A DNA stretch of 64,000 nucleotides. Origin: Pseudomonas sp. Seg1 (GTDB lineage: Bacteria; Pseudomonadota; Gammaproteobacteria; Pseudomonadales; Pseudomonadaceae). Where the stretch lies: contig NZ_AP021903.1 of assembly GCF_018326005.1 (NCBI RefSeq), positions 4,515,001 through 4,579,000 of the forward strand, written 5' to 3'. Position 1 is the stretch's first letter. Every line of letters begins with the position of its first letter. The notes under the pieces were generated by a model. It saw only the letters and a list, made by a program, of their open reading frames with translations. It was not told where the DNA came from and made no database searches. Below are positions 1-8,452 of the stretch, in pieces. The translations under genes were made by a program, and so were the position numbers.

Positions 1-5
1 GTCAA
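1..5 (-). promoter_or_regulatory. Partial -35 of a third rRNA promoter at the window edge
   Basis: The last minus-strand bases before the left edge are TTGAC, preceded by AT-rich sequence. They match the -35 of the proximal rRNA promoter expected at this place. The -10 and the 16S gene are outside the window, so this is only partly visible. Confidence 0.45.
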
Positions 6-87
6 GTGATTATTTTCAGAAGTTTTCGAAGAATTCTTCAACAACTTCAACCACTTGCGCTTCCGATCTCTCGTTAGCGGGAGGCGA

Positions 88-115
88 ATTCTACAGCGTT
101 ACTCGCTGTTGTCAA
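88..115 (-). promoter_or_regulatory. rRNA operon promoter, middle copy
   Basis: The minus strand carries a perfect -35 TTGACA (110-115), a 16-nt spacer and TAGAAT (88-93), followed by a GC-rich discriminator (TCGCCTCCCG). It lies about 200 bp downstream of the first promoter and points the same way, out of the left edge. A tandem array like this is typical of rRNA operons. Confidence 0.75.
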
Positions 116-290
116 CACCTCTTTTTCTCCGCTTTCGACCGAGAAGATCGAACCGTTAAAAGAGTCAAACATCACGACGCTTTCAACTCCTTCCAGGCTT
201 CGATGAACTGAAGCGACCCACTCTCGAAAACCGTATAACTCATTGAATCTCAAGGAGTTTTCCGTTTCGACTGCGCCGGAAGTGGGGCGA

Positions 291-318
291 ATTATAGACC
301 TCTGGAATCTGCCGTCAA
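291..318 (-). promoter_or_regulatory. rRNA operon promoter, distal copy
   Basis: On the minus strand a -35 TTGACG (313-318) and a perfect -10 TATAAT (291-296) are separated by 16 nt. AT-rich sequence just upstream (319-340) could act as an UP element, and the sequence after the -10 is GC-rich (TCGCCCCAC), as in stringently controlled promoters. From memory, the whole 1-430 stretch resembles the conserved leader in front of Pseudomonas 16S rRNA genes. The rRNA genes themselves would lie left of the window, so this assignment is an inference. Confidence 0.7.
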
Positions 319-448
319 CCGTTAATTTCGCTTTTTATCAAAACGCCGGAAAAGCCTGCTTATATATAGACGCGCCAGCCCTGAATGCGCAGTATATTGC
401 CCAACACCTAAAACAACACTCAGCTCTTATTTAGGACGATGCCCTGTA

Positions 449-1336
449 ATGAATGACCAACCCCACTCCCTTGCCTCAATGTTGTTTCCGGTTGGCCTGC
501 TATTAATAGCCATGGCATCGATCCAGTCCGGCGCATCGCTGGCCAAAAGCATGTTCCCGGTAGTTGGCGCTCAGGGAACAACCACCCTGCGCCTGATCTT
601 CGCCAGTGTGATCATGTTGTTATTGCTGCGCCCTTGGCGAGCAAAGCTGACAGCCAAGTCATTGCGTACGGTGATCGTCTACGGCATGGCGCTAGGTGGA
701 ATGAACTTTCTCTTCTATATGTCATTGCGCACAGTGCCTTTGGGGATCGCCGTTGCCCTCGAATTCACCGGACCACTGGCCGTAGCCATCTATGCATCTC
801 GTCGTGCAATCGACTTTCTATGGATCGGACTGGCTGCAACCGGACTGCTGCTATTGATACCGACGGGGGCAACAACCGCCGGAATCGATTTGGTCGGTGC
901 CGGCTACGCTTTGGGGGCCGGTGCCTGCTGGGCGCTGTACATTCTGTTCGGGCAGAAGGCCGGTGCAGATAACGGAGTCACCACCGCAGCACTGGGCGTG
1001 ATGATCGCGGCGTTGTTTGTCGCCCCCATAGGCATCGTCCATGCGGGTGCCGCGCTACTGACACCATCACTGATCCCGGTGGCAATTGGCGTCGCCATCC
1101 TCTCTACCGCCCTTCCCTATACCTTGGAAATGGTCGCGCTCACGCGTATTCCCGCGCGCACCTTCGGAACATTGATGAGCATTGAGCCCGCGTTCGGTGC
1201 GCTGTCAGGTCTGCTGTTTCTGCAGGAATACCTCACGCTGTCACAATGGATGGCGATCCTGTGCATCATTCTGGCTTCCGTCGGCGCCACCATGACCATG
1301 GGCAGTGCCGCCAAGCCCGCCATTGCGGCAGATTGA
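449..1336 (+). CDS. rhtA: RhtA-type EamA/DMT family exporter
   Basis: This 295-residue inner-membrane protein is made of about ten hydrophobic segments in two EamA repeats. The N-terminal pattern around MASIQSGASLAKSMFP and the GTTTLRL segment match the RhtA threonine/homoserine exporter family. RhtA proteins are about 295 residues, so it is full length. The expected role is proton-driven efflux of threonine, homoserine or related amino acids; the substrate here is inferred from the family only. The ATG at 449 has an AGGA about ten bases upstream. It stands alone, between the leftward rRNA promoters and a small lipoprotein gene. Confidence 0.85.
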   Translation: MNDQPHSLASMLFPVGLLLIAMASIQSGASLAKSMFPVVGAQGTTTLRLIFASVIMLLLLRPWRAKLTAKSLRTVIVYGMALGGMNFLFYMSLRTVPLGIAVALEFTGPLAVAIYASRRAIDFLWIGLAATGLLLLIPTGATTAGIDLVGAGYALGAGACWALYILFGQKAGADNGVTTAALGVMIAALFVAPIGIVHAGAALLTPSLIPVAIGVAILSTALPYTLEMVALTRIPARTFGTLMSIEPAFGALSGLLFLQEYLTLSQWMAILCIILASVGATMTMGSAAKPAIAAD

Positions 1337-1505
1337 AACAGGATTTGACGAAGGTCTGGCAATTGGCGCTCATATAGGCCATGTTTAGGCCCGTAACCCA
1401 ATGCCAGACATGGATTTTTTTCGGACAGGGATTTCACAACGCTTACAGCGCAGGCGAATACAGGCAGACCCGAGCGTCAGACTCGCGGCCGCTATAAGGA
1501 CGGTA

Positions 1506-1787
1506 ATGAAACGAATTTTGATACTGATCGCCGTACTCGCAATCGCGGGCTGTGCGGCGACCTCGAAAACCCAGGTAAAGCACGGCAAGAAAGGGCTGCA
1601 CATCAACTGTTCGGGGCTCTCGTCCTCTTGGGACAAGTGCTATACGAGCGCAGCCAACTCCTGCGCTCCGAAAGGTTATAAGGTCATCGCCAAGTCGGGG
1701 GACTCCGTGGAGGAGCCTGGCGATTATCCATTCGGTCTCAATCCCGCCGGTTACACCAGCCGCAGCATGATCGTCATCTGTAAATAG
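1506..1787 (+). CDS. Small predicted lipoprotein, function unknown
   Basis: The ATG at 1506 follows a good AAGGA and begins a 93-residue protein with a lipoprotein signal peptide: charged MKR, a hydrophobic stretch, then the lipobox LAIAGC (Cys17 would be lipidated). An in-frame start at 1401 would bury the signal peptide behind 35 residues, so it was not chosen. The mature part holds four more cysteines (in NCSG, DKCYTS, NSCAPKG and VICK), which could form disulfides in the periplasm. I recognise no domain. It is convergent with the TetR gene, with one base between the stop codons. Confidence 0.75.
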   Translation: MKRILILIAVLAIAGCAATSKTQVKHGKKGLHINCSGLSSSWDKCYTSAANSCAPKGYKVIAKSGDSVEEPGDYPFGLNPAGYTSRSMIVICK

Positions 1788-1788
1788 A

Positions 1789-2352
1789 TCACGGCAGACT
1801 GGCGATCTGGCGACCAATCTCGTCATGACTGGACTTCAGCACCGCTCGCTGAATGTCCGGCGTGGCCAGCATCCGCGCCACCACCAGAGCTCCAACGCAC
1901 TGCGACAGAACCGACCACGCCAGGCTGTCGCTCTCCAGTATCCGCGCCCAACTCTCTTGAAGCCGACAGATCCACAGCTCGGCCTGCTCACGAACCTGAA
2001 TTTCCGAACGGGCGATTTCCGCACCCAGCGCCGGCAGAGCACAGCCGGATTCAGGCTGTTCAACGTGAGCCATGCTCAAATAGTGTTTGAGACAGCGTTC
2101 CAGCCGTTCACGATCCTGTTCGCCCTGCCCGCCCAATCGCGCCAGGCTTTGCCCCAACTCTCGCTCGACGATCGCCGTGAACAGCGCATCTTTCGACGAA
2201 AAGTGACTGTAAAACGCCGCTCCGCTCAGACCAATGGCTTTCATCAAACCATCGACGCCGACCGTGGAAAACCCGTTTTGTTTGGCCGACAACGCGCTGC
2301 TCTGCAATAGTTTTTCACGGGTTTCCAGTTTGTGACTGGCGGAATAACGCAT
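1789..2352 (-). CDS. TetR/AcrR family transcriptional regulator
   Basis: The 187-residue protein has a TetR-type helix-turn-helix at about residues 10-55 (GFSTVGVDGLMKAIGLSGAAFYSHF), followed by a ligand-binding domain resembling the TetR_C subgroup with QxxCGALxx near the C-terminus. It is divergent from an SDR/DsbA-like gene pair, and the 91-bp gap between them holds a repeated motif (2400-2429). By analogy with this very common arrangement it most likely represses that pair and perhaps itself. The inducer is unknown but could be an electrophile or aromatic compound, given the neighbouring glutathione-type isomerase. Confidence 0.85.
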   Translation of the reverse strand: MRYSASHKLETREKLLQSSALSAKQNGFSTVGVDGLMKAIGLSGAAFYSHFSSKDALFTAIVERELGQSLARLGGQGEQDRERLERCLKHYLSMAHVEQPESGCALPALGAEIARSEIQVREQAELWICRLQESWARILESDSLAWSVLSQCVGALVVARMLATPDIQRAVLKSSHDEIGRQIASLP

Positions 2353-2399
2353 GTGTTGATCCTCGAATTGGCCGCCTTGACGTTACTCGGATCCTAGCA

Positions 2400-2429
2400 T
2401 AACGTTCGTTCACTTAACGATCGTTTACT
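2400..2429. promoter_or_regulatory. Tandem repeat, probable TetR operator
   Basis: Two adjacent 15-nt units, TAACGTTCGTTCACT (2400-2414) and TAACGATCGTTTACT (2415-2429), match at 13 of 15 positions. The second contains the palindrome AACGATCGTT. They sit in the divergent gap between the TetR gene and the SDR gene, ending 14 bases before the SDR start codon, where a repressor would block initiation. Binding is inferred. Confidence 0.55.
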
Positions 2430-2443
2430 AAAGGGGTACACCC

Positions 2444-3172
2444 ATGAATAACAAGAAGGTCGTATTGGTGGTTGGCGCAGGCGATGCGACGGGAGGAGCG
2501 ATTGCCAAGCGTTTTGCCAAAGAAGGATTCGTCGCCTGCGTCACCCGGCGCAGCGTCGATAAATTGCAGCCACTGGTGGAGGCGATTCAGGCCGAGGGCG
2601 GCGAAGCCCACGGTTTTGCCTGCGATGCGCGTAAGGAAGAAGACGTCATTGCCTTGATCGAAGACATTGAAACCCGCCTCGGCCCGATTGAAGCGTTTGT
2701 CTTCAACATCGGCGCCAACGTGCCCTGCAGCATCCTAGAAGAAACCGCTCGCAAGTATTTCAAGATCTGGGAAATGGCTTGTTTCTCCGGCTTTCTCAAC
2801 GCCCGTGAGGTGGCCAAACGCATGGTCACCCGCAAACGCGGCACGATACTTTTCACCGGGGCCACTGCCGGATTGCGTGGTGCGTCGGGTTTCGCTGCAT
2901 TCGCCGGAGCCAAACACGGCATCCGCGCCTTGGCGCAAAGCATGGCGCGCGAGTTGGGACCAATGAACATTCATGTCGCCCATGTCGTGGTCGATGGTGC
3001 TATTGATACCGACTTCATCCGCACCAGTTTCCCTGAGAAGTACGCCACCAAGGATCAGGACGGCATCCTCAATCCCGAACACATCGCCGAAAACTATTGG
3101 TATCTGCACAGTCAGCCACGGGACGCATGGACATTCGAACTGGATCTGCGCCCCTGGAACGAACGCTGGTAA
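2444..3172 (+). CDS. SDR-family protein lacking the catalytic Tyr and Ser
   Basis: This 242-residue protein has the short-chain dehydrogenase fold: a modified cofactor loop GAGDATGGAIA (residues 11-21), an NIGAN segment replacing NNAG (88-92), and a typical C-terminal half. At the active site the usual YxxxK reads F153-AGA-K157, and the residue 13 positions earlier, normally Ser, is Ala140. Lys157 is kept. I recall a known SDR branch with this FAGAK signature, so the change is probably not an error, but a classical dehydrogenase reaction is doubtful. ATG 2444 follows AAAGGGG. It is probably co-transcribed with the next gene (37-bp gap). Confidence 0.8.
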   Translation: MNNKKVVLVVGAGDATGGAIAKRFAKEGFVACVTRRSVDKLQPLVEAIQAEGGEAHGFACDARKEEDVIALIEDIETRLGPIEAFVFNIGANVPCSILEETARKYFKIWEMACFSGFLNAREVAKRMVTRKRGTILFTGATAGLRGASGFAAFAGAKHGIRALAQSMARELGPMNIHVAHVVVDGAIDTDFIRTSFPEKYATKDQDGILNPEHIAENYWYLHSQPRDAWTFELDLRPWNERW

Positions 3173-3209
3173 ATCCACCGCCCATAACAATAAGTAGAGA
3201 GCAGCGATA

Positions 3210-3806
3210 ATGACGAAAACCGTGGAGTTCTATTTCGACCTTGGCAGCCCTGCCACGTACCTGGCCTACACCCAGCTGCCGAAAATCTGCGCCGATACCG
3301 GCAGCGAGCTGATCTATATCCCGATGTTGCTCGGCGGCGTATTCAAGGCAACCGGCAACGCTTCTCCGGCAATGATTCCGGCCAAGGGTCGGTACATGTT
3401 TCAAGACCTGGATCGCTACGCAAAACGCTATGGCGTGCCCCTCAGGTTCAATCCGCACTTCCCGATCAATACGCTGATACTGATGCGTGCCGTCACCGGC
3501 ATACAACTGCGCCAGCCGGAACGCTTTCAAGCGTTTATCGACTGCTTGTTCAGCGTATTGTGGGTAGAAAGCCGAAGCCTGGACGAACCGGCTACAGTCG
3601 CCGCTGTGTTGAGCGAACACGGCTTTGATCCCGATGAAGTCCTGGCGTTGACCAGCGACGAAACCGTCAAGGCTGCATTGAAAGACAATACCGAGACGGC
3701 CGTTAAACGTGGTGTTTTCGGTGCCCCAACCATGTTTATCGGCAATCAGATGTTCTTCGGCCAGGATCGTCTCGACTTCGTCGAGGAAGCGTTACGCCAA
3801 TCCTGA
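3210..3806 (+). CDS. DsbA-family 2-hydroxychromene-2-carboxylate isomerase-like protein (kappa-GST fold)
   Basis: The 198-residue protein has the N-terminal pattern FYFDLGSPATYLAY, with the SPxxY signature of the HCCA isomerase/kappa-class glutathione transferase group in place of the CxxC of true DsbA. The C-terminal GVFGAPTMFIGNQMFFGQDR is the conserved cis-proline end of the thioredoxin fold. Members isomerise aromatic breakdown intermediates with glutathione or detoxify electrophiles. There are no naphthalene-degradation genes nearby, so a detoxification or unknown isomerase role is more likely. It shares an apparent operon with the upstream SDR, under the divergent TetR regulator. RBS AGAGAG lies before ATG 3210. 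Confidence 0.85.
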   Translation: MTKTVEFYFDLGSPATYLAYTQLPKICADTGSELIYIPMLLGGVFKATGNASPAMIPAKGRYMFQDLDRYAKRYGVPLRFNPHFPINTLILMRAVTGIQLRQPERFQAFIDCLFSVLWVESRSLDEPATVAAVLSEHGFDPDEVLALTSDETVKAALKDNTETAVKRGVFGAPTMFIGNQMFFGQDRLDFVEEALRQS

Positions 3807-3819
3807 ATCGACAAAAAAA

Positions 3820-3843
3820 TCAGGCGCTGATTTCAGCGCCTGA
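3820..3843 (-). terminator. Rho-independent terminator of the aminopeptidase gene
   Basis: A perfect 11-bp stem, TCAGGCGCTGA paired with TCAGCGCCTGA, encloses a 2-nt loop. On the minus strand it is followed by a run of seven T. It therefore ends the leftward aminopeptidase transcript; read rightwards it lacks a T-run, but may still slow the convergent transcript. Confidence 0.85.
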
Positions 3844-3854
3844 GTTGTAAACGA

Positions 3855-5663
3855 TCAGATTGCAGCAGTACGCGTATTCAGCCATTCCAACGCTGCACCT
3901 TCGAGCAACGGGCTCAAGCGCTCGCGCACTTCAGCGTGGTATGCGTTGAACCACTGTTTCTCTTCCTGAGTCAGCAACGATGGCAGCAGGCAGCGTGTAT
4001 CGATCGGACACAGGGTCAAGGTTTCGAATTTGAGGAACTCACCGAATTCGCTACTCCCCGCCACTTGATTCATCGCCAGGTTCTCGATGCGCACGCCCCA
4101 ACGGCCCGGACGATAAGTGCCCGGCTCAATGGAGGTGATCATCCCCGGTTGCATCGCGGTTTGCGGTGCCGCCACTGCCTGGTAGGCAATCACCTGCGGG
4201 CCCTCGTGCACGTTGAGGAAATACCCCACGCCGTGACCGGTGCCGTGACCGTAATCGACGCTTTCGGCCCAGATCGGCGCGCGTGCGATAGCGTCGAGCA
4301 GCGGCGACAGAATGCCTTTGGGGAACTGTGCCCGTGACAGCGCAATCACCCCTTTCAACACGCGCGTGCAATCGCGCTTCTGCTCTTCGGTCGGTGTGCC
4401 GACTGGCACCATACGTGTGATATCAGTGGTGCCGCCCAGGTATTGACCACCGGAGTCGATCAGCAGCAGACCATCACCCTCGATCACCGCGTGCTCTTCT
4501 TCGGTGGCGTGATAGTGCGGCATCGCGCCATTGGCGTTGAATGCAGCGATGGTGTTGAAACTCAGCGAAACATAATCCGGGCGACGCTCACGGGCAGCGG
4601 TGAGTTTTTCGTCGATGGTCAGTTCGGTAATGCGTTCGCGGCCCCAGGCCGACTCCAGCCAGGCGAAAAACTCGCAGAGTGCCGCGCCGTCCTGTTCCAT
4701 GGCTTTACGGATGTGCTGGGCGTCAGCTTCACTTTTTTGCGATTTGGCCAGCGTGGTCGGGTTCAAGCCTTCGACCAGTCTCACGCCGCTATCGAGGTTA
4801 TCCAGCAGACCACTGGTTACGCGCGCGGGGTCCACCAGCAGGCTCGCGCCACTCGGTACGGCACGCAGAGCGTCGGACACTTCGCGGTAATCACGCAGCG
4901 TTACGCCGTCTTTCTCCAGCACTGCCCGCAAATCAGCATCAACCTTGCTCAACGCCACGAACAGCGTGGCTTGCTGTTGATTGATCAACGCGAACGAAAC
5001 AAACACCGGGTTGAACGACACGTCACCGCCACGCAAATTGAACAACCACGCGATGTCGTCGAGGGTGGCGATGAAGTGCCAATCGGCGCCGCGCTCCTGC
5101 AACGTCTCGCGCAGTTTGGCGAGTTTCTCGCCACGACTGACAGTCGCTTGCGGCGGCAAATGCTGATAGATCGGCGCATTCGGCAGGCTTGGGCGATCGC
5201 TCCAGACTTCCTTGAGCAGATCGATATCGGTGCGCAGACGTGCGCCGCGTGCTTCGAGCTTGCTGCCCAACGTGCGGGCGGAAGCCACCGCCATCACCGC
5301 GCCATCGACTGCAACCACACCACCTTCCGGTGTTTGCTCAGCCAGCCAATCCAGCGGGCTCGGTTGACCCGGTTGCAGCTTGACCAGATCGATACCGCTG
5401 CCTTTGAGCTCCTTGGTCGCCTGTTCCCAATAACGACTGTCAGCCCAGACACCGGCGAAATCGTCAGTAACAATCAAAGTCCCGACCGAACCATGGAAAC
5501 CCGAGAGCCACTGCCGACCTTGCCAGTAACCCGGCAGGTATTCCGACAGATGCGGGTCGGCGGACGGCACCAACAGCGCATGAATGCCTTCGCGGCGCAT
5601 CAGTTCACGGGTGTGCGCCAGGCGCTGGGGAACCGATCCTTCGGTCAAAGTCTGGGTACTCAT
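3855..5663 (-). CDS. Aminopeptidase P family protein (Xaa-Pro aminopeptidase, M24B)
   Basis: About 602 residues. This is the long form of aminopeptidase P, with two creatinase-like N-terminal domains and a C-terminal pita-bread metalloprotease domain, as in eukaryotic cytosolic aminopeptidase P; classic bacterial PepP is about 440. The two-metal site is visible: Asp in LLIDSGGQY, Asp in GGTTDITRM, His in GHGTGHGVGYF, Glu in TSIEPGTY and Glu in FLKFETLTL. It removes N-terminal residues preceding proline in the cytoplasm. AGGAG lies just before two adjacent ATGs (5666 and 5663); the second has the better spacing. An upstream in-frame TTG at 5678 overlaps the RBS and was rejected. It follows the cysteine desulfurase gene on the same strand, 56 bp apart. 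Confidence 0.9.
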   Translation of the reverse strand: MSTQTLTEGSVPQRLAHTRELMRREGIHALLVPSADPHLSEYLPGYWQGRQWLSGFHGSVGTLIVTDDFAGVWADSRYWEQATKELKGSGIDLVKLQPGQPSPLDWLAEQTPEGGVVAVDGAVMAVASARTLGSKLEARGARLRTDIDLLKEVWSDRPSLPNAPIYQHLPPQATVSRGEKLAKLRETLQERGADWHFIATLDDIAWLFNLRGGDVSFNPVFVSFALINQQQATLFVALSKVDADLRAVLEKDGVTLRDYREVSDALRAVPSGASLLVDPARVTSGLLDNLDSGVRLVEGLNPTTLAKSQKSEADAQHIRKAMEQDGAALCEFFAWLESAWGRERITELTIDEKLTAARERRPDYVSLSFNTIAAFNANGAMPHYHATEEEHAVIEGDGLLLIDSGGQYLGGTTDITRMVPVGTPTEEQKRDCTRVLKGVIALSRAQFPKGILSPLLDAIARAPIWAESVDYGHGTGHGVGYFLNVHEGPQVIAYQAVAAPQTAMQPGMITSIEPGTYRPGRWGVRIENLAMNQVAGSSEFGEFLKFETLTLCPIDTRCLLPSLLTQEEKQWFNAYHAEVRERLSPLLEGAALEWLNTRTAAI

Positions 5664-5719
5664 CATGTCTCCTGCCAATCACTTCATCGTTATTGTTCGT
5701 CACCGGAACAACCGGCGCG

Positions 5720-6886
5720 TTAAAGCCCTGTCGCCCAGAATGCCGGAGCACTGGCGCAGGCGGTCTTGATCAGTTGCGCGGCCTTGTCGATATCTTCGGC
5801 GGTGGTGAAACGGCCGAGGCTCAAGCGGATGGTACGCCCGGCCAGACGCGCATCATGCCCCAGGGCCAACAGCACATGCGACGGCGTGTTGCTCGCGGAA
5901 TTGCACGCCGAAGTCGCGGAAAACGCCATCGAATGGCTCAAAGCCGCGCTGTTGAATTCGCCCTCGCTGAAGGTCAGGCTCAAGGTATGCGGAATGCGCT
6001 GGGTGGCACTGCCATTGAGGCGCATGCCCGGCAGGCTCAGCAGTTGTTCAAGCAAGCGTTCGCGCAACGCGACAATGGTTTTTTTCTCTTCATCGAATGC
6101 AGCGGCGGCCAAGGCAAATGCGGCGCCCATTGCGGCGATCTGGTGGGTCGCCAAGGTGCCCGAGCGCAAACCGCTCTCGTGTCCGCCGCCGTGAATCTGC
6201 GCTTGCACGCGCTGCTGCGCCCGGGGACCGACGTACAGCGCGCCGATCCCTTTGGGACCGTAGAGCTTGTGTGCTGAAAACGACATCAGGTCGACCGGCC
6301 ACTGCGCCAGATCAATCGCCACCTTACCTGCGCCTTGCGCCGCGTCGACATGGAACAACGCCTCGCGACCACGGACGATTTCACCGATGGCCGGGATGTC
6401 GTTGACAGTGCCGAGTTCATTGTTGACCAGCATCAGCGACACCAGAAAAGTGTCGTCACGCATGGCTTCGCTGACCGCTTGCGGGGTGATCAAGCCATCA
6501 GCGTCCGGCACCAGGTAGGTCACGGCAATGCCGGCGTCCTGCAACTGGCGGGCGGTATCGAGGATGGCTTTGTGTTCGATCTGGCTGGTAATGATGTGGC
6601 CGCCGGGCACACCGCGCGCCTGGGCGACGCCTTTGAGGGCGAGGTTGTTGGACTCGGTGGCACCGGAGGTCCAGACGATCTGTTCGGCTTGCGCGCCGAC
6701 CAGTTCGGCGACTTGCCGGCGGGCCTGCTCGACCGTTTGCCGGGCTTGCTGGCCGAACGCGTGGGAGCTGGAGGCCGGGTTGCCGAAATTACCGTGGAAC
6801 CCCAGACATTCGATCATCACCTGGATGACCCGCTCGTCCACCGGGGTGGTGGCGGCGTAATCGAAATACAACGGACGTATGTTCAT
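5720..6886 (-). CDS. Cysteine desulfurase (NifS/IscS-like paralogue)
   Basis: A 388-residue class V PLP enzyme. It has the N-terminal [11 protein letters not shown], the PLP lysine in SFSAHKLYG (Lys207), His104 region SQIEHKAIL, and the flexible loop bearing the persulfide cysteine, SACNSAS (Cys328), which aligns with SACTSAS of IscS. It turns cysteine into alanine plus enzyme-bound persulfide for iron-sulfur clusters or thiolation. No iscR, iscU, hscA or fdx genes flank it, so it is an orphan paralogue rather than the housekeeping IscS. It is followed by the aminopeptidase gene, possibly in one transcript. Confidence 0.88.
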   Translation of the reverse strand: MNIRPLYFDYAATTPVDERVIQVMIECLGFHGNFGNPASSSHAFGQQARQTVEQARRQVAELVGAQAEQIVWTSGATESNNLALKGVAQARGVPGGHIITSQIEHKAILDTARQLQDAGIAVTYLVPDADGLITPQAVSEAMRDDTFLVSLMLVNNELGTVNDIPAIGEIVRGREALFHVDAAQGAGKVAIDLAQWPVDLMSFSAHKLYGPKGIGALYVGPRAQQRVQAQIHGGGHESGLRSGTLATHQIAAMGAAFALAAAAFDEEKKTIVALRERLLEQLLSLPGMRLNGSATQRIPHTLSLTFSEGEFNSAALSHSMAFSATSACNSASNTPSHVLLALGHDARLAGRTIRLSLGRFTTAEDIDKAAQLIKTACASAPAFWATGL

Positions 6887-7091
6887 AAAAGACTCGCAGA
6901 GCGTGTTCCGGGATCAGGAGGCTCGTGTCTGCAAACGGCACTGCGCAGCCTTGTGAGCTGCGCGTCGGTTCGAGAGCGTCATCAATACCTGATCGGATGC
7001 CGTTAAAGAAGAACAACTTCATTTAAAAGTGCGTAGGAACGCTCCTGAAGCCGAGCTTAACAGGCATCGGGCCGGCGGTTGAAGCAATGCG

Positions 7092-7706
7092 TCAGCTAAA
7101 GCTTTCGAGAAGTAACGGGTATAACGAAATCACCAGTAACGCCGCCATGCCCCAATTGAACACGCGCAGCCAGCGCGGATCTTTCAACACATTGCGCAAC
7201 AGCGTGCCGCACGCGGCCCAGACGCCAACGCTCGGCAAGTTGATGATGGCGAACACCGCGGCGATCACGACCACATTGGTGAAGTAGCCCTGCATCGGCG
7301 TATAGGTGCTGATAGCACCGATGGCCATGATCCACGCCTTGGGATTGACCCACTGGAACGCCGCAGCGCCAAGGTAACTGATCGGTTTGGCGTCGCCTTC
7401 GACGTTGTCACCGACAGGCCCCGAGTGCGCGATTTTCCACGCCAGATACAACAGGTACGCCGCGCCGACATAGCGCAGAACCGTGTAGAGAAGCGGGTAA
7501 GTCTGAAATACCGCACCCAGGCCAAAGCCTACGGCGACAACCAACACGAAGAAACCGCAGGTAATGCCGAGCATGTGCGGGATGGTTCGGTTGAAACCGA
7601 AATTAACCCCCGATGCGAGCAACATCGTGTTGTTCGGTCCCGGTGTAATCGAGGTGACAAGGGCAAACAGGGCAAAGCCCAGCAAAAGATCAAGCGAGAG
7701 CGTCAT
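7092..7706 (-). CDS. LysE/RhtB family amino-acid exporter
   Basis: A 204-residue membrane protein with about six hydrophobic segments. It carries the family signature near the N-terminus, TSITPGPNNTMLLASG, and a QWVNPKAWIMAIGA segment in the middle. These transporters export amino acids or derivatives; the FQWVNPKAW pattern is close to the EamB (cysteine/O-acetylserine) and RhtB groups. The substrate cannot be read from sequence. It is a single gene on the minus strand, between the cysteine desulfurase and a small lipoprotein. Confidence 0.85.
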   Translation of the reverse strand: MTLSLDLLLGFALFALVTSITPGPNNTMLLASGVNFGFNRTIPHMLGITCGFFVLVVAVGFGLGAVFQTYPLLYTVLRYVGAAYLLYLAWKIAHSGPVGDNVEGDAKPISYLGAAAFQWVNPKAWIMAIGAISTYTPMQGYFTNVVVIAAVFAIINLPSVGVWAACGTLLRNVLKDPRWLRVFNWGMAALLVISLYPLLLESFS

Positions 7707-7806
7707 GGGTTCAATCCGTCAGGGTCATTCAGATGTTGACCCTATCCCACGCGGCCCGGCAAACCCACGGACAGTTGGGAAAAACTTCGAGCAGTACAGT
7801 TTTCTT

Positions 7807-8064
7807 CTAGCTTGGACGACCGTGCAGCTGTACCGCACGTTCTGCGCTCATTTCGGCTTGCTTGTCGAATTGCGACTGACCCAGCAATTGGGCTTTCTTC
7901 GCGTGGTATTCGTCGAAGGACAAACCGCTGCGGTTCAGCGCTTCCATCGCCAGTTCGCGGGATTCTTCTGCAGTGTAGGGGCGCAATTCCGGGGAAACAT
8001 GGCTGGCGCAACCGGCGAGAACGGAGACAGCGAGCAAGAGGGAGACAGTCAATAAACGATTCAT
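7807..8064 (-). CDS. Small predicted lipoprotein, function unknown
   Basis: An 85-residue protein starting at ATG 8064, after an AGGA. It has a clear lipoprotein signal peptide MNRLLTVSLLLAVSVLAGC with the lipobox LAGC at residues 16-19. The mature region is short, charged and probably helical, with no domain that I recognise. An in-frame start at 8145 would add 27 residues ahead of the signal peptide and was not used. It is transcribed away from the msu operon promoter region. Its role is unknown. Confidence 0.75.
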   Translation of the reverse strand: MNRLLTVSLLLAVSVLAGCASHVSPELRPYTAEESRELAMEALNRSGLSFDEYHAKKAQLLGQSQFDKQAEMSAERAVQLHGRPS

Positions 8065-8261
8065 GGGAGCGTCCTGGCGAGCAATGTGGGGTCGATGGAC
8101 AAAGGCTACGCCCGGGCACGCTCGCGCAAAAATCATCGCTCTCAATAGTGGCTATCAGAAAATCAGCATCACCGGCCTATATCTCCTAATGATCTATAAA
8201 TATCGATTAACGTTCTTTTACGGAATATCAATCAACCTTTATAAATCCCTGCATGCATTCG

Positions 8262-8300
8262 CCACTGTTGCTCCAGCAACTGTTGCACTGGCAACAGTGG
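8262..8300. promoter_or_regulatory. Tandem palindromes, probable SfnR enhancer sites
   Basis: Two overlapping perfect palindromes lie here: GTTGC-TCCA-GCAAC (8267-8280) and CTGTTGC-ACTG-GCAACAG (8280-8297). An outer repeat, CCACTGTTGC with GCAACAGTGG, brackets them. They sit 81-130 bp upstream of the RpoN promoter of msuE, the expected place for enhancer binding by a sigma-54 activator. The sfnR-like gene at 11528 encodes a candidate binder. An AT-rich run (8170-8250) precedes them. Confidence 0.65.
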
Positions 8301-8380
8301 ATCAACAATCCGGCCGCTAATTCACATAGCCGACCCCGACCGAAACGCTCAACGCCCCGTAAACCGGGCCCTCCAGGAAT

Positions 8381-8396
8381 TGGTACAGCACTTGCT
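8381..8396 (+). promoter_or_regulatory. RpoN (sigma-54) promoter of the msu operon
   Basis: TGGTACAGCACTTGCT has the invariant GG (-24) and GC (-12) exactly 10 nt apart and differs little from the consensus TGGCAC-N5-TTGCW. It lies 57 bp upstream of the msuE start codon. Sulfonate and dimethylsulfone genes of Pseudomonas are known to use sigma-54 with SfnR. Confidence 0.8.
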
Positions 8397-8452
8397 CAAG
8401 CCCAGTGACTTACTCACTGCTCGCTGAGCAACTGTTGAAAAAGGAACTGATC

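Noticed and set aside
243..434. Open frame of 63 codons before rhtA
   Set aside because: It overlies the leftward rRNA promoter array, has no RBS, and no protein-like features.
5693..7006. Plus-strand open frames opposite the cysteine desulfurase (5693-6277, 6335-7006)
   Set aside because: Antisense shadows of a clear PLP enzyme gene; no motif of their own.
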